The position numbers and the translations under genes are program-made. Positions 11,201 to 23,244 of a DNA stretch of 64,000 nucleotides are shown piece after piece. The DNA comes from Moringa oleifera (lineage: Eukaryota > Streptophyta > Magnoliopsida > Brassicales > Moringaceae). Within the stretch, counting starts at the first letter, position 1, and each line of letters begins with the position of its first letter. The notes below the pieces were generated by a model. That model was not told the origin of the DNA and ran no database searches. It was given only the letters and a program-made list of their open reading frames with translations. The stretch covers positions 1,798,001 to 1,862,000 of the forward strand of contig JAJFZO010000882.1 in NCBI GenBank assembly GCA_021397835.1, given 5' to 3'.

Positions 11201-12742
11201 GGCCAGAAGAACCTGTTAATCTACTTCTTTCTGGGAAGCAGCCTGGTTAGAATCACTGAAAAGATTTGTCAAAACGCAGCCCAGAAATCTCGCCGATCGA
11301 TCACCGCTTAGAGATCTGCACAGAGGCCATGTAACTAGCTTACTCTAAATGGAAACCTAAATGTTATCAGCCTACCACGTCGTATAGCCTTATTTCAGCT
11401 GTAGTACGTAGTACTTGATATGAAAATTTCTCTCCTGTGTACATTTCACACGCTATCTCTTCTTCTTCCACACTTTCGATGTCTTTTGCCCTTTCTGGTT
11501 CCTTTCACATGTACCCCCAATTAATTTTCCACCGAAACAAACACAAAACGTAGCGGGTTATAATGGTGCTACTTAGTACCCAAAAGCCAAAGGTGATAGA
11601 AATAAGGAGTTGTACGAAGGTGTTAATGAAGAATTTTTAGGTAATGGTGTGATCATGGCGACGAAATGAGATCTGTCATCGAGACATGAGAAAGAGGAAT
11701 CTGAAGTTAAGAGTGTTGACAACTAATATGGGGCTGTTGTTATGCCATCAAGGAAACTGCCCACATGCACCATTTTTTCCATTTCGGTTCCTCTTTTGAC
11801 GCAGTTTCTTGGGCAACTCGAGAACAAGATCTCCTCTCTCTCTCTCTCATTATTGAAGAGTTCTTTTAGTTAAAACAGTACTGTCAACTAATGTCATTGA
11901 CAGATGGATTTTGAGATCATCTTCAGAGATCTAGAATGAGAGCGAGAGAGAAAAGGGGTGACTGTGATCTTCAGTTTCATGGTGATGGTGATGATGATGC
12001 CATGCAACGCGAAAGCCAAAAGGTGGGTTACGAAGTATGATTGTGTTTAAGATTTTTATTACTTTTGTAAACACTTTCTCTGATCTCTTCTCTCCCAAAA
12101 AAAAATAAAAATCTCTGACCATGTCGTTCCATCTTGATGTGATGCCTTCATCTAAGAAAATGTCTTACTATAATCTTGTCAGTCTCTCCGTTACTATGAA
12201 ACATGAAGCTTTCCAATTGGTTTTGCGCACGTGTCAAGAGGGGATTGGAGGACATATAACTAAAGTCAAAGTGGATTCCCTCTTGGTTGACTAATGTTCA
12301 TCAATAAAGCAAATCCATCCCATTGCATCATCACCCACTTAGCTTAATTAAATAGCTTTTGCTTCTTCCTCCAATAAAAAAGGCCTGTCTTTAGGTCTCA
12401 ATTCATGTTGATTTTTTTTTTTAAAAATAATGATAAATAGATATTTTTATAATTTATTATATTATTATTTAAAATATAAAAATATACATTATAAAATTTT
12501 CAATTATGTTTGTTTTATATTATCAATCAAATTCTAACGTTTAAAATATTTTATTTTATTAAATTAATTACACATCAATATTTTCTCAAAACAATTAATC
12601 AATTTAGAGTGAGCTTTCACATAAATTCATAAACTCTAACGAATATAGTATGAATAAAAATAAAATTACATACCATCTATACAAATTTAAACTAATTAAC
12701 CATAAAATGTGACAAAATCATCATTTTTGGATAGGATAGCCT

Positions 12743-12785
12743 ACTCTTTCTCTTTCTCTTTCTCTTTCTCTTTCTCTTTCTCTCT
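12743..12785. repeat. CTTTCT hexanucleotide microsatellite
   Basis: About seven tandem copies of a CTTTCT-type unit on the plus strand (GA-rich on the minus strand). The long Lys/Glu open frame reported across it on the minus strand is an artefact of the repeat. Confidence 0.85.
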
Positions 12786-15700
12786 TTTGATATCTTTTTG
12801 CTTGTCAATTTGCAATTGGTTTCCTCTATATATACACAAACTTACCCAAAACCCACAAAATAAAGACCTTTCCCAAGGCTTTTGACCCTTATTTTTCTTT
12901 TCAAAGAAGAAGCAGTGAGAGCATAAAAGTGCATATGGGTTGAAAAAGAGAATCCAAAGCAAAACTCACCCACTAGACCAGACCATTAGTACACCAGCAT
13001 TTAACCTTTAATCACTCGCCCTTTGTTTTGCCTCTTATTTCCGTATGGTACAATAATTTAACTCTGACCACTTCAGAGGACTTGATTGTCATTTGAGGAA
13101 AACATTCAGTACTTTTTAGGCAATTCAATAGAACCTTATGGGCCGGGTCGGGCCAGGCCGGATCACTTATTATGGGCTTGGGCTTGGTCTTGGGCCTCAA
13201 TTTCTGTGCTAAAGGTACCACACAGGCCTATTGAGCCGTTAAGAATTGCGGCCTTTAGATGTGATATCAACCCGAGTTCGCAAGTCATAATAAACCCTGA
13301 AATTCACCCTAATAATAAATTAAATTATTTTATTTAAAGTATAATATTTTGGTTTGCCTTCAAAAGGGTACCTTCTTTTATCAAAATATATATATATATT
13401 TAGATAGATTGGATAACACTATTTTTTATCCTTATACACCGAACATTAGCACCTTGCTATCTTATAAAAGCAAATAAATACTATATATTATATTAGTAAT
13501 TCAAAAAATTAAAAATATATCATTTTCTTGTCACATTTTTCTTCTCCCACAAAATCTTCTAACATGTGCGCATAAGGTATTAATCAACAAATAAAAAATA
13601 CGGTCCATATATTATGATTATCATCACTAAAGTTGTTAATCATTTGATTATATTAAATCCAAAGTATAGATTCACAAAGCTTGGAACCGACGTGTTTTAA
13701 ACAAATTAATCCATGATCTTTGTCGAAGATGCTTAGACAAATCAAACCCGGCATTAAATCTCTCCAATAACAATCACAATGAAACAAAAGATCACTAAAT
13801 CGATCAATATAATCACGTTCGGAGATGAATTAGATTGCATTAATTATCAATTGATATACAGTTTCATTGTTCTGTAAGAAGCCAACAATGCGATTAATCT
13901 TTATGTTAGCGATATTGTTCCAAGAGAAGTAAATATTAATTCTAAGGTTTAATTTAACGTAATCTCACATGGGTAGCATGTGAACGATTAACGGACTGAT
14001 TCGAATCATATTCTTATGTCTCATGCCAAGTCGGTTGATTAATTTGCTAAAATCGCGATTAAATTAGTATTATTTAGTGTCAAGTGACCTCTTGGCTGCG
14101 GACATAATGCATGATTTACTGAGGTAAGATTCTTCTTAGCGGAATTGTGATTAAATTAACGAGAAAACGACAATATTTTCTTAATAGATAGAATCTAAAA
14201 TTAGTATTAAGTAATTAGTGAAGAATGGCTTTGTTAGAAGATTATTAAGAACATCCTTAAAACGTGTATAAAATTATTGGAAAATACCAAAACCTATATG
14301 TATTTGATGCTAAAGATCTCTATGGTAGTGGTACAACGTAAAATAATAAAGCAACTAGAACAATTGAAGACAAAATCTTCAATCAATTAGGTAAATTTTG
14401 TTTAATTAGTAGGGCTTAACGACTCCATGATCCCATATGCGGTCCAATTGATTCCTTTCATGTGGTAGACAAAGAAGAATCGTAGAACATTTTAACCTTT
14501 TTGGGTTTTCATGTGTTACATATTTGATTTCGACCTATTTTGACCAATCAAGCCTATTAATCACATGTATTTAAAATAATCGATTATAATTTTTTGTTAA
14601 TTTAAATTAATTATGATATGTGATAATTTAATAAAATTTATAATTACTATTATTTTATACTATCATTATAAAATTACAAAAAAAATTAAAATAACTCAAC
14701 ATTAGTTCAAATCAGCAAAAGATCTTTATCTTTAAAATAATATTATTTATACAACAAAATTTAAAAAAATATCATATAAAAAGGAAAAAAGAGAATTATT
14801 TAATTTTATAAAATTATTTCTATAAGTTTATTTTTTTCTAAAGATTTACATAGTTGGCCAATAACCGACACAAAATCTCCTCTAATCCCATTGCAAGCAA
14901 TCAGGGGATCAAAAGATCAATCAACTAGCAGAATTTCAAACAAAATAATTCACATTTGATCATATTAATATCTATTCTGTATAGTATAATATTATCAAAT
15001 GATCACGGCAAACATGAAATTACTTGTTGCATCTGAATTAACAAAGAATACGAAGAAAAACAAATTAATTAATTAAATTGCCATAAACAAAGATATCACA
15101 CTTTATATTTATATCTTCCAAAGTAAATTATATGGACTGAGATTTATATATTTCTCTTGTTTTCTTCTTCTTTCTCTTTCTGTTTCTTTATCTTTCCGTC
15201 TGGTTTTTGTGGTTGAGAGTTCTTCATGGTTATGCGAATAATCATATGTAATGCCGCCGATTCGAGGGTTTTGCTCACATGGGGGCATGTGATGAATCCG
15301 GTTGATGACAATCCAACATTGAGAATAAGGTTAGTGATCCACTAACCTATAGTTACGGTTTATATTTTCATGTACTCGAGTTTAATAATAAAAACTTTTA
15401 TTGATCCGAGTATCTATTAATTTTTTTAATTAAAATTTAAAAGGTATTTTAATAATTTAAAATATTCATTTTAAAAAAAATAACTCCAATTTGCAGTTAG
15501 ATCTTCTTGCAGTTCATGTATATGAGGAAGCTTAATTTGATTAGTGAAGATCGAAACAAAGATACCATTGTTGAAACATTTAGAACTAACAAAATCTTAC
15601 GGATGTTTCTTAATCATTATTGCAAAACCCTTGTCCGATAAACATGGCATGCCCTAAGGGAACTGCTGCCTTTTCTGTATCATATAGTATTCGTCAACAT

Positions 15701-16869
15701 GCTCGGAAACTATGATCTATTATACAATATCAGCATATGGGTAAAGCGACATGTGAATTGATCTTTGTGGGTTTAATTTTGACTTTGATCAGTTCATGGA
15801 AGGTAGTCTAGGGTTTCTGGTGAAGATGCAATGTTCTTGCTAACCTTAAACTTCTTTAGCTCATGGAAAGATGGTGATCTTCTTGGCTTTCTAGTAAGTA
15901 AATTAACTCGTTAAATTGTGAACGAAGCATAATCTCCATTGAAGTGGGATTTGCTATATAATTCACCATATCAAATCCTTCGCGTTTATGGAGAAAGAAG
16001 ATTTCGTGCGTCTTTGTGAAGGGTACTTGTTTTTAATTCTTCTACCAAGTAAGATCATAAAACGGGATATCTTCTGATTAATTTTGACTATAATACACTT
16101 AGCTGAACCAATTGGTCATACACTAAACCGGATTTTACTTAATTACTCTTCTAATTGATCAATAATTGATATATAAGTTTTTTTTTTAAATCAACGAAAG
16201 TTTTTTTGATCGTTAATTTAACGTCCAAGAAAAAGGAATCTAAATTTGTTAGTCGAATTTCTCAACTAGATACCTCAATTATCAAAGAAAAAAAAATGAC
16301 ACATTGCTTGTAGCCCTTATATGATTCACATTGTTTAGGGCAACGGAAAGAACATGACACTTTAGGGCCATGTGGAGACTAACGCCTCTTGCTCCCTCGA
16401 TTTTCATTAATTCAATCCAATTCACCCTAATCTCATACAAGCAATTTGACTAATTGAATTTGTAGTGGTTTTTGTTTTGCTTGTGTTGTTTTCTTGAGCA
16501 GTTTTGGCCGGATCATGTTTAAGAGTGAACTAGGGTTTGCTGGTTTTTGATATCCCACTTGATATAAACAATCCATTGAATTTGAATTAATCAAACTATT
16601 TAAATAAAAAAAAAAAACTGGCTCTTCACTTAATTAGTTGACAATGAAATTTATGATTGCGAGGTAATTAAGGCAGACAAAGCAATTAGTGATTTAATTA
16701 TCGAATAATTAACTAAACTACCTGTATTGATGTTTGTGTTGTTTTCACTTTCTTGCATCCGGAAGCTTAATTGAATTCTTTGAATAGAACCCTATTGGCT
16801 ATATTGGATCAAAGATAAATGCAAGGACATGCATTTAAAAGTGTGAGACAAGAGAAAGCTACCAGCAAC

Positions 16870-16912
16870 AAATTAGGGTTTAGCCGCAAAAAGAAAAATT
16901 AGGGTTTAGCCG
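16870..16912 (+). repeat. Duplicated telobox-containing motif
   Basis: AAATTAGGGTTTAGCCG occurs twice (16870-16886 and 16896-16912) with a 9-bp purine-rich spacer. Each copy holds a telobox-like TTAGGGTTTAG. No gene is recognised nearby. Confidence 0.7.
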
Positions 16913-19900
16913 ATGTACCATTGATCCTAAGAGGGAACATTAAACTATAAATGTTAGACTACAAAGTGGGAGGCAATGTGATTCAGTACTTTGCATTAGA
17001 AAGAAAATGAACCCAATTAGGGAATTACAAGTCATTGTAATTAATTGAGTATAAAACTAGGTTTTAAGCTTAATTAACATGGGAACAGCCGCCCCATATG
17101 GTCATAGATCCTGCCTTGTCATTCTTTATTTTGTTCGGATGATCATGTGTTCGTTGAGCTTAATTAAATTAACTAATTAAGCTTTGACAGGTCTAATTAA
17201 GTGGTCCAAGCAACAAGTAAAACAAAAATACCCTATAATTGAAAAATAAAGAATTGAAGAAAATGTAAAATAGATTCTTATACCCAATGAAATTGGCATT
17301 ATATAAGGGAGTTGCTCCTTATTGATTATTTTGTCGGAAAAGGGGAATTGCTTCGTTTTGTATCTTAGGGCTAATTATTTGACGAAACTTTGGCCACCAG
17401 AAAAGAGATCCGATTCATTTTCTATCCTAAACGCTTTTAATTCGTTCATGGAATGTAGTCTACAACTTGTGGTAAAGTGAGCCGAAAACATTGCTAATAA
17501 TTGGATACAATAAGAATATATAGTGTTTGTTTACTTCCGTTACACTTTTGATTTAGGGTTTCTTGTGTACATTAGAAAAGAAATGTGTTCATTGAAAAGG
17601 AGATGCACTTATTCAACGGGTAATTTTTTTAAAAAAAATTTTGATCATATAATTGAATCAATCTTTTTTTTAATACAAGATTTTGAAGAAGTGATATCAT
17701 ATTTAATTCATTAAAACAAATAATTTTAAAAAATATTTAATTTTTATATTAATATAATAAATTATAAAAATATTATATATTTTTTATTAAAAATACTTAA
17801 TACAAATCAAATCAATAAAAAATTTTAATCTCATATATAATTATTATATTAAATATTACAATAATAAAGAAATATCAATCAGAACATACTAAATTTGCCC
17901 TCACATTAGATCATGTTGATTTTCATAACTATTTTTTTTTCGTTCTTTTACAAAAAATAAATTACAAAACTAATTATTTTATTTTCTGTTTTAAAAAAAT
18001 TAACATAAATCATTTCAGCAAAAAGGATTCCCCACTTCTCACATGTATTATTAAATGAACAAAAAAATTATAAATTATTTTAATTTAAAAAAACTAAAGT
18101 TAGATATAATTTCACCTTAATAAACTCAAAAAAAAGTTCACAAATACTTTGTTAATTTTTAATTAATTTCTTTTTTTTTTTGTTAATTTATCCTGAATAA
18201 TGGGAACAGAATCGAAACAAAGCCAGCGTTCACATTATCCATTTCAATTTTTCTTTTTATAAATTAATTTAATAAGTTATAATAAAATTAATAAAAATCT
18301 CTTTTTTTTTTTTTTTTTAAGTGTTAAGCAGCAGATTCTCTCTGGCTCATGAACCTGTTGACGGTTGACCAAAAAGAAAAGAGCCAGTAAAGACTTTTGG
18401 TCCCGTTGACCAGAGACACGTGTGTTTTCCCACAGAAGAGAACTTAAAATATCAACGCACTCAATTAAAAGTTAATTTTAAAAGATGGGCCCGCTTCACG
18501 ATACGGCATCAAAGTGCACCGCATGTGATCATGGCTGCCCACTTTATGCTCCTCTAAACGACGAGCTTTACTGCTTTACTACCAACCTTACTGTACTCAC
18601 TTTTCTATTAATTATCCTTTTTTTTGTTTTATTTTTCTAGAAAAGTTAATGATTTTTTAAATTTTATTAACTTAAAATCATAATAAATAAAAACAATTCT
18701 GAAAATTTATGAACGATTCAAAAAATATAAGATAAATATTTTTGAAAAACCTAAACTAGATTCACTTTTTAACTTAAACATCAATGTATTGATTGTATTA
18801 ATTGCACATAAAAACTTTTAATTTAGTTTAAATTAAAATTTAATTTTAAAATTTATAAAAAATAAAAAATATTATTATTATTAAGTTATTTTAAAAATAA
18901 TTTAAATAAATTTTATATTTTTTTAATTTATTATTAAATTTTAAATAATTTTCTACTGACGAGTTATTTTTATAAAAGTTTGAATATTTATTTTTAATAC
19001 TCAAAAGGCTTTAAAATTTTTTGTAAAAGTACTTTGAAAATTTTTTGAAAACATTAAATCAAAATTGGTTATACAACATCTTTAATATGAGTAATCTGTT
19101 TAATAATATTTAAAATAAATTTTAAATTAAACTAAATTAAAATATTTAATACATAATATAATTAAAAATATAAAGTAAATTCCAAGTATCATTTTTTAGA
19201 GTTTAGTTAATATTTGACTTTGTGTAGATAAATATGAATGGTGTGCTGCTTCGGTTGATGTTATGTTATAAATATTATTTATTGTAAATATTAACTATTT
19301 TATATTTTAAAAATATTTTAGTAACAAATAGTTTAAAATTTGTATATTGTTTAATTTTTATATTTTTAATAAAAAACACAATTTCAATATTTTTGAAATT
19401 TATAAAAATAATATAAGAATTTATTTTTAAAAATAATAAATTATTTCATTATTTTAAATTTTTTCCTTAAATATCCTTACTTTAATATCATAGTTTCACA
19501 TCAATTATACAATTCAATATAAAACAAAGTACCTTATTCATGTATATCATTTATATATAATATAATAATAGGTAAGTTAAGCATGCTTTACATGATAAAT
19601 ATCAAATCACAATGTATAACAAAATTATCATACACTATAATTATTGACTCATAATTATGCAATTTTCAATTCAAATTCCGTGTTTATATGTCGCAAAATA
19701 CCATGACACGGGATGATCATGTCCGTTACCCATTATCGTGTGTCGATTGCGATATGAACTTTGCTAAAACTATATTGTAAGTTGGTCGAGCAAATTGTTT
19801 TCCAAATTCAAAGTATCTATTCATAATACATTGAGTACGACATTTTTAGCCATATTAAGCGGACCATTTTATAGGTTACCCGAATTTCAAAAAGAGGACA

Positions 19901-20596
19901 ACATTAGCCGGAAAACATATCACTAGTTTATTATGGGTACTTAAAATTCATTGGATTTAGCTTCTTAATATTAATTAAACAAGTCAACGTTAATTCTTTA
20001 TTTTCATAATTTTTATATTTATATAAAAAATCTATTAATCCTTAAAATTATCATATAAGGATTTATGATATCACAAATTTTTGTCTATTTTGATTGTAAT
20101 CATATGATTTTACCTTTTTTAAAATCATATTGTAAAGTTAGGGTTTTATGAATATATTATCTGTTTTAATGATAATTGCATGATTTTGTCTTTTTAAGTG
20201 AAATACAATTTAATAATTTAATAAAGATTTTTTTATGCAAATAGAGATTTAGAACTTAACAACGAGAGCGCAATTTTATCTTTTCAAAAATTATATTATA
20301 AGGTTAATATTTTATAACATATTTTTTATTTTAATCATAAATGTATAATTTTATCTTATCAAAAATCATACTACAAATATTTTTTTATCTATTGTTTATT
20401 TTGATCATAATGACATGATTTTTTTTTAAAGATTATATCATAAAATTAATGTTTTAATGTATCATTCATTTTAATTGTAATTATACAATTTTATTTTTAA
20501 AAAATTATATTATAAACTTATTTTTTATATATTATTTATTTTAATCGTAATTGTTGTTATTATTATTTAATGTTGACATTATAACAGTGATTAATA

Positions 20597-20600
<4 letters not shown>

Positions 20601-20642
<42 letters not shown>
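20601..20642. repeat. Long GA microsatellite
   Basis: About 21 uninterrupted GA units, about 2.3 kb upstream of the RTFL gene. It marks the boundary between AT-rich desert and more balanced sequence. Confidence 0.95.
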
Positions 20643-20645
<3 letters not shown>

Positions 20646-22470
20646 GGCAGGAGGCAAAAGGGTACTGCCAAACAAGTTTCACAATGAGATGATGAGTCAC
20701 AGAACTTCAATCTGATGAACTATGCAACACTGTTCTGATGATAAACAAATTTACACAATGTCCCCAATGATACTTCTCGTCAGTCATCACTGTCTTCCCA
20801 AATCGTGACTTCAATCACTTACCATTTCCATGATCCAACCCATGCCAGCCAAGGTCCACTCTTCTGCAACATGCCCAAACCCCAAAATGGCAATCACTCA
20901 TTGATCATTGCCGCCATTGATGTGTCACCACTGAGCTGTGAATCTGATCCCACATCTTCATTAGCTGAAACTCCCAGCCCCACCACAGGGAAAACGCCAT
21001 CTCGCTTCTGTTCAGGCCTACAGGTCACATCCCTGATCCCACGCAGGCATTTCATAGAACAGTTAATGGGCACTCTTTTTTTTGTTTCATCAGTTTACGT
21101 TGGGAACTAGTGAGCTTGAAATTCACAGAACAGGCTCAAGAATTAGTGGCGATCAGTTAAAATGAAGTGGCGGGTATGTCTTGTTTTGAGTCCTTACGGT
21201 GTCATTAATTCTCTGAATTGCAGACTCCCCGCTTGCAGCCCTGTTAACCATTTTCATGAATCCCAGAGAGGAAACTTCTTCCAGTTCTTATTTTTTGAGG
21301 AAACAGAAAGTTACCCATCTCGCAGATTCCAATGAAAACCCATTACAGTGAAAATGGGATCAAGAAAAGATAATAAAATTTTACAGAAAATCTCTTAAAA
21401 GCTCGTCGATGCAGAGCATATTAACCAAGACTGAGTCACTCACCTGGGTGTTCGAGCCTGCTAATGGTCGGTGCAGTAAATTGATGAGAAGAGCAAAAAG
21501 GGTCAAAATCAAGGTTTTCATACAAGAAACCCAAGAAGATGTTCAAGCTTCATAGATCAGTCGGTGGAGTCAGTTCATAGGAAATATTGCTTTCTAATTG
21601 ACAGCTTTTTAGTGTCTCTTTTGCTGTGGCTTTGACACCTATTGGCACCTGAAGATTCTTGACCAAATCAAGAAGATAAAACCATGAATTTTTCAACCTT
21701 TGGGGAAGTTGCTGGGTGAGTTCCAAAGATCAAAAAATCAAAATCGTTGCATACCCATTTTGTTTTCTTTAATACCCAATTGATTTCCACCTCTTAATCT
21801 TGAAAATCAAGTGTCCATTTAGCTAAATTTGGAAACCCTATGCCTCGGATCATGTCAAGCATGAAAGAAGCATTGGTTCTTATGTTTTATATTCAAAGCT
21901 TACTGAATTCAGACAAGGTTTTGACCCTTTTGCTCATAGTTTCCCATTTCTCTATTTCCTCACCAGAGTTCTTGTATCTTTTAATTCAGTTTTGGGTCTT
22001 TAATTAATCAGTACAAACAGTCATGTTTCTTCCATTAGACTCCACTAGTTTTTTCTTACAAAATTAGGGTTTTTTCTTCCCATTGAAACTCAATTTTATG
22101 TTAACAGAAAGAAACATTTTTTAACCTAAGTATTGAAATGGGCAAACAGGAAACAAACAAGAACTCTGAATTATGCTATAAGGAAACTCTTGTTAAGTGT
22201 TAATATTACTATTAATTCAACAGTTTAGAGTGGACCACTTAAACTTCAAGTTGTAAGAAAAGATCTTTTTCCCCTGCCAGTTACAGTAACTGGAGAAAAG
22301 CAGAATCTCCACTTTGATCCTCTGTAATCTTTTTCTCTTTATCTTAACCATAGCTTTCACAGATCCTTCCATGGTAAAGGAAAAGAAATAGAAAATTGGA
22401 GAGAAAATTTGAATACCCACTTTCTCTCTTACCTTGAAATTTACAGTAGCTCAGTGAGATTTCCTGCATT
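20643..22470. other. Base-balanced intergenic region upstream of RTFL gene
   Basis: Sequence here has a composition closer to genic DNA than its left flank. The best open frame (20805-21110, +) begins at GTG, not ATG, and resembles no family. It may be promoter, an unannotated non-coding RNA or a gene relic. Confidence 0.4.
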
Positions 22471-22472
22471 AG

Positions 22473-22474
<2 letters not shown>

Positions 22475-22506
<32 letters not shown>
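22475..22506. repeat. CT microsatellite
   Basis: About 16 CT units, roughly 500 bp upstream of the RTFL start codon and upstream of its TATA box. Confidence 0.9.
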
Positions 22507-22512
<6 letters not shown>

Positions 22513-22726
22513 TCACTTTCACTGAATTAAGTTAGCTTATGACGTGTGTCTTGGGAACCCATCTTAATATAAAAACATTATCTTTGCATAAAATATGATT
22601 TTAATTAATTTTTAATATTATTTGGTGGGCCTATCGAGGCAGAGAAGGCCCAGGTGATACCCACTGCCACACCCATCTGCCATTCTTTAAAAAAAAAGAA
22701 AAAAAGAAAAAAAAATGTTAACCCAT

Positions 22727-22735
22727 TATAAATAA
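22727..22735 (+). promoter_or_regulatory. TATA box of RTFL/DVL gene
   Basis: TTATAAATA lies about 255 bp before the start codon. The predicted start of transcription near 22760 gives a leader of about 225 nt that contains no ATG, consistent with initiation at 22987. Confidence 0.6.
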
Positions 22736-22986
22736 GAACCCTAACCTGCTATTATATCTCCTTCAGTGACTCAGTGTCATTACTCAGTTGCAGGACGCCC
22801 ACTTCTTGTTGTTTACTCTTTACTCTCTGGTTTTCTCTTTCCATCTTTTCAATCAAGAAAAAAGAGAACGAATCCGCTATTGGAGAGCAAGTAAGCTCAG
22901 GGGAAGCTGGTTCTTGGAGAGAGAGAGAGAGGGAGTGCTCTGTTTTTTCTGCATTTTGTTCTGTTTTGTTCTGGTCTGGTGTGAAG

Positions 22987-23244
22987 ATGACTGCCACTTT
23001 GGCTACTAGTGCGAGCGCACCGCCGGCGTTCTACTTCGATGAGAAATGGAAGCTCTCAAAGAAAGAAGGGTCGTCGAGAAGTCGATCCTCGGCGACTCCG
23101 TTCATGAAGAATTCATCGTCTCAGAGAAGGTGTTCGTTCACGAGAAAGTGCGCCAGGTTGGTGAAAGAACAGAGGGCTCGTTTCTACATCGTGAGGAGAT
23201 GTGTCACCATGCTTATTTGCTGGAGGGATTACAGTGATTCCTGA
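22987..23244 (+). CDS. RTFL7: ROTUNDIFOLIA FOUR-LIKE / DEVIL small polypeptide
   Basis: Single-exon gene encoding 85 residues. RTFL/DVL peptides are plant-specific, plasma-membrane-associated regulators that limit longitudinal cell proliferation and alter organ shape when overexpressed. The N-terminal half is Ser/Ala/Lys-rich and variable. The C-terminal RTF domain is complete (about residues 49-81): CSFTRKCARLVKEQRARF, then YIVRRCVTMLICWRD. It has the conserved KEQR, the hydrophobic RRCVxMLxCW core and the Trp. The ATG at 22987 is the first in the transcript leader; the frame stays open 71 codons upstream but without ATG. Short tail YSDS. Frames on the other strand here are shadows. The RTFL7 label follows from its neighbours MIR172, FKBP20-1 and SDIR1, which flank RTFL7 (DVL8) in Arabidopsis as I recall; the family call itself is firm. 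Confidence 0.92.
   Translation: MTATLATSASAPPAFYFDEKWKLSKKEGSSRSRSSATPFMKNSSSQRRCSFTRKCARLVKEQRARFYIVRRCVTMLICWRDYSDS

Larger units (their letters stand above)
8400..20580. other. Gene-poor intergenic region, mostly AT-rich
   Basis: I find no protein gene, tRNA or known miRNA here. Open frames are short, mostly without ATG, and do not resemble known families. A more base-balanced stretch at about 9400-11900 could hold a non-coding transcript or a decayed gene, but nothing identifies it. A site II-rich patch (GGGCCGGGTCGGGCC, ATGGGCTTGGGCTTGG) occurs near 13140-13200 with no clear gene beside it. The stretch 17600-20580 is extremely AT-rich. Confidence 0.55.

Noticed and set aside
12741..12962. 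Minus-strand frame rich in Lys-Glu repeats
   Set aside because: The repeat region is a CTTTCT microsatellite and the frame has no family similarity.
20689..20738. C/D snoRNA-like pattern (ATGATGA ... CTGATGA ... CTGA)
   Set aside because: The inner D' and C' boxes overlap, the total is too short, and the terminal stem is weak.
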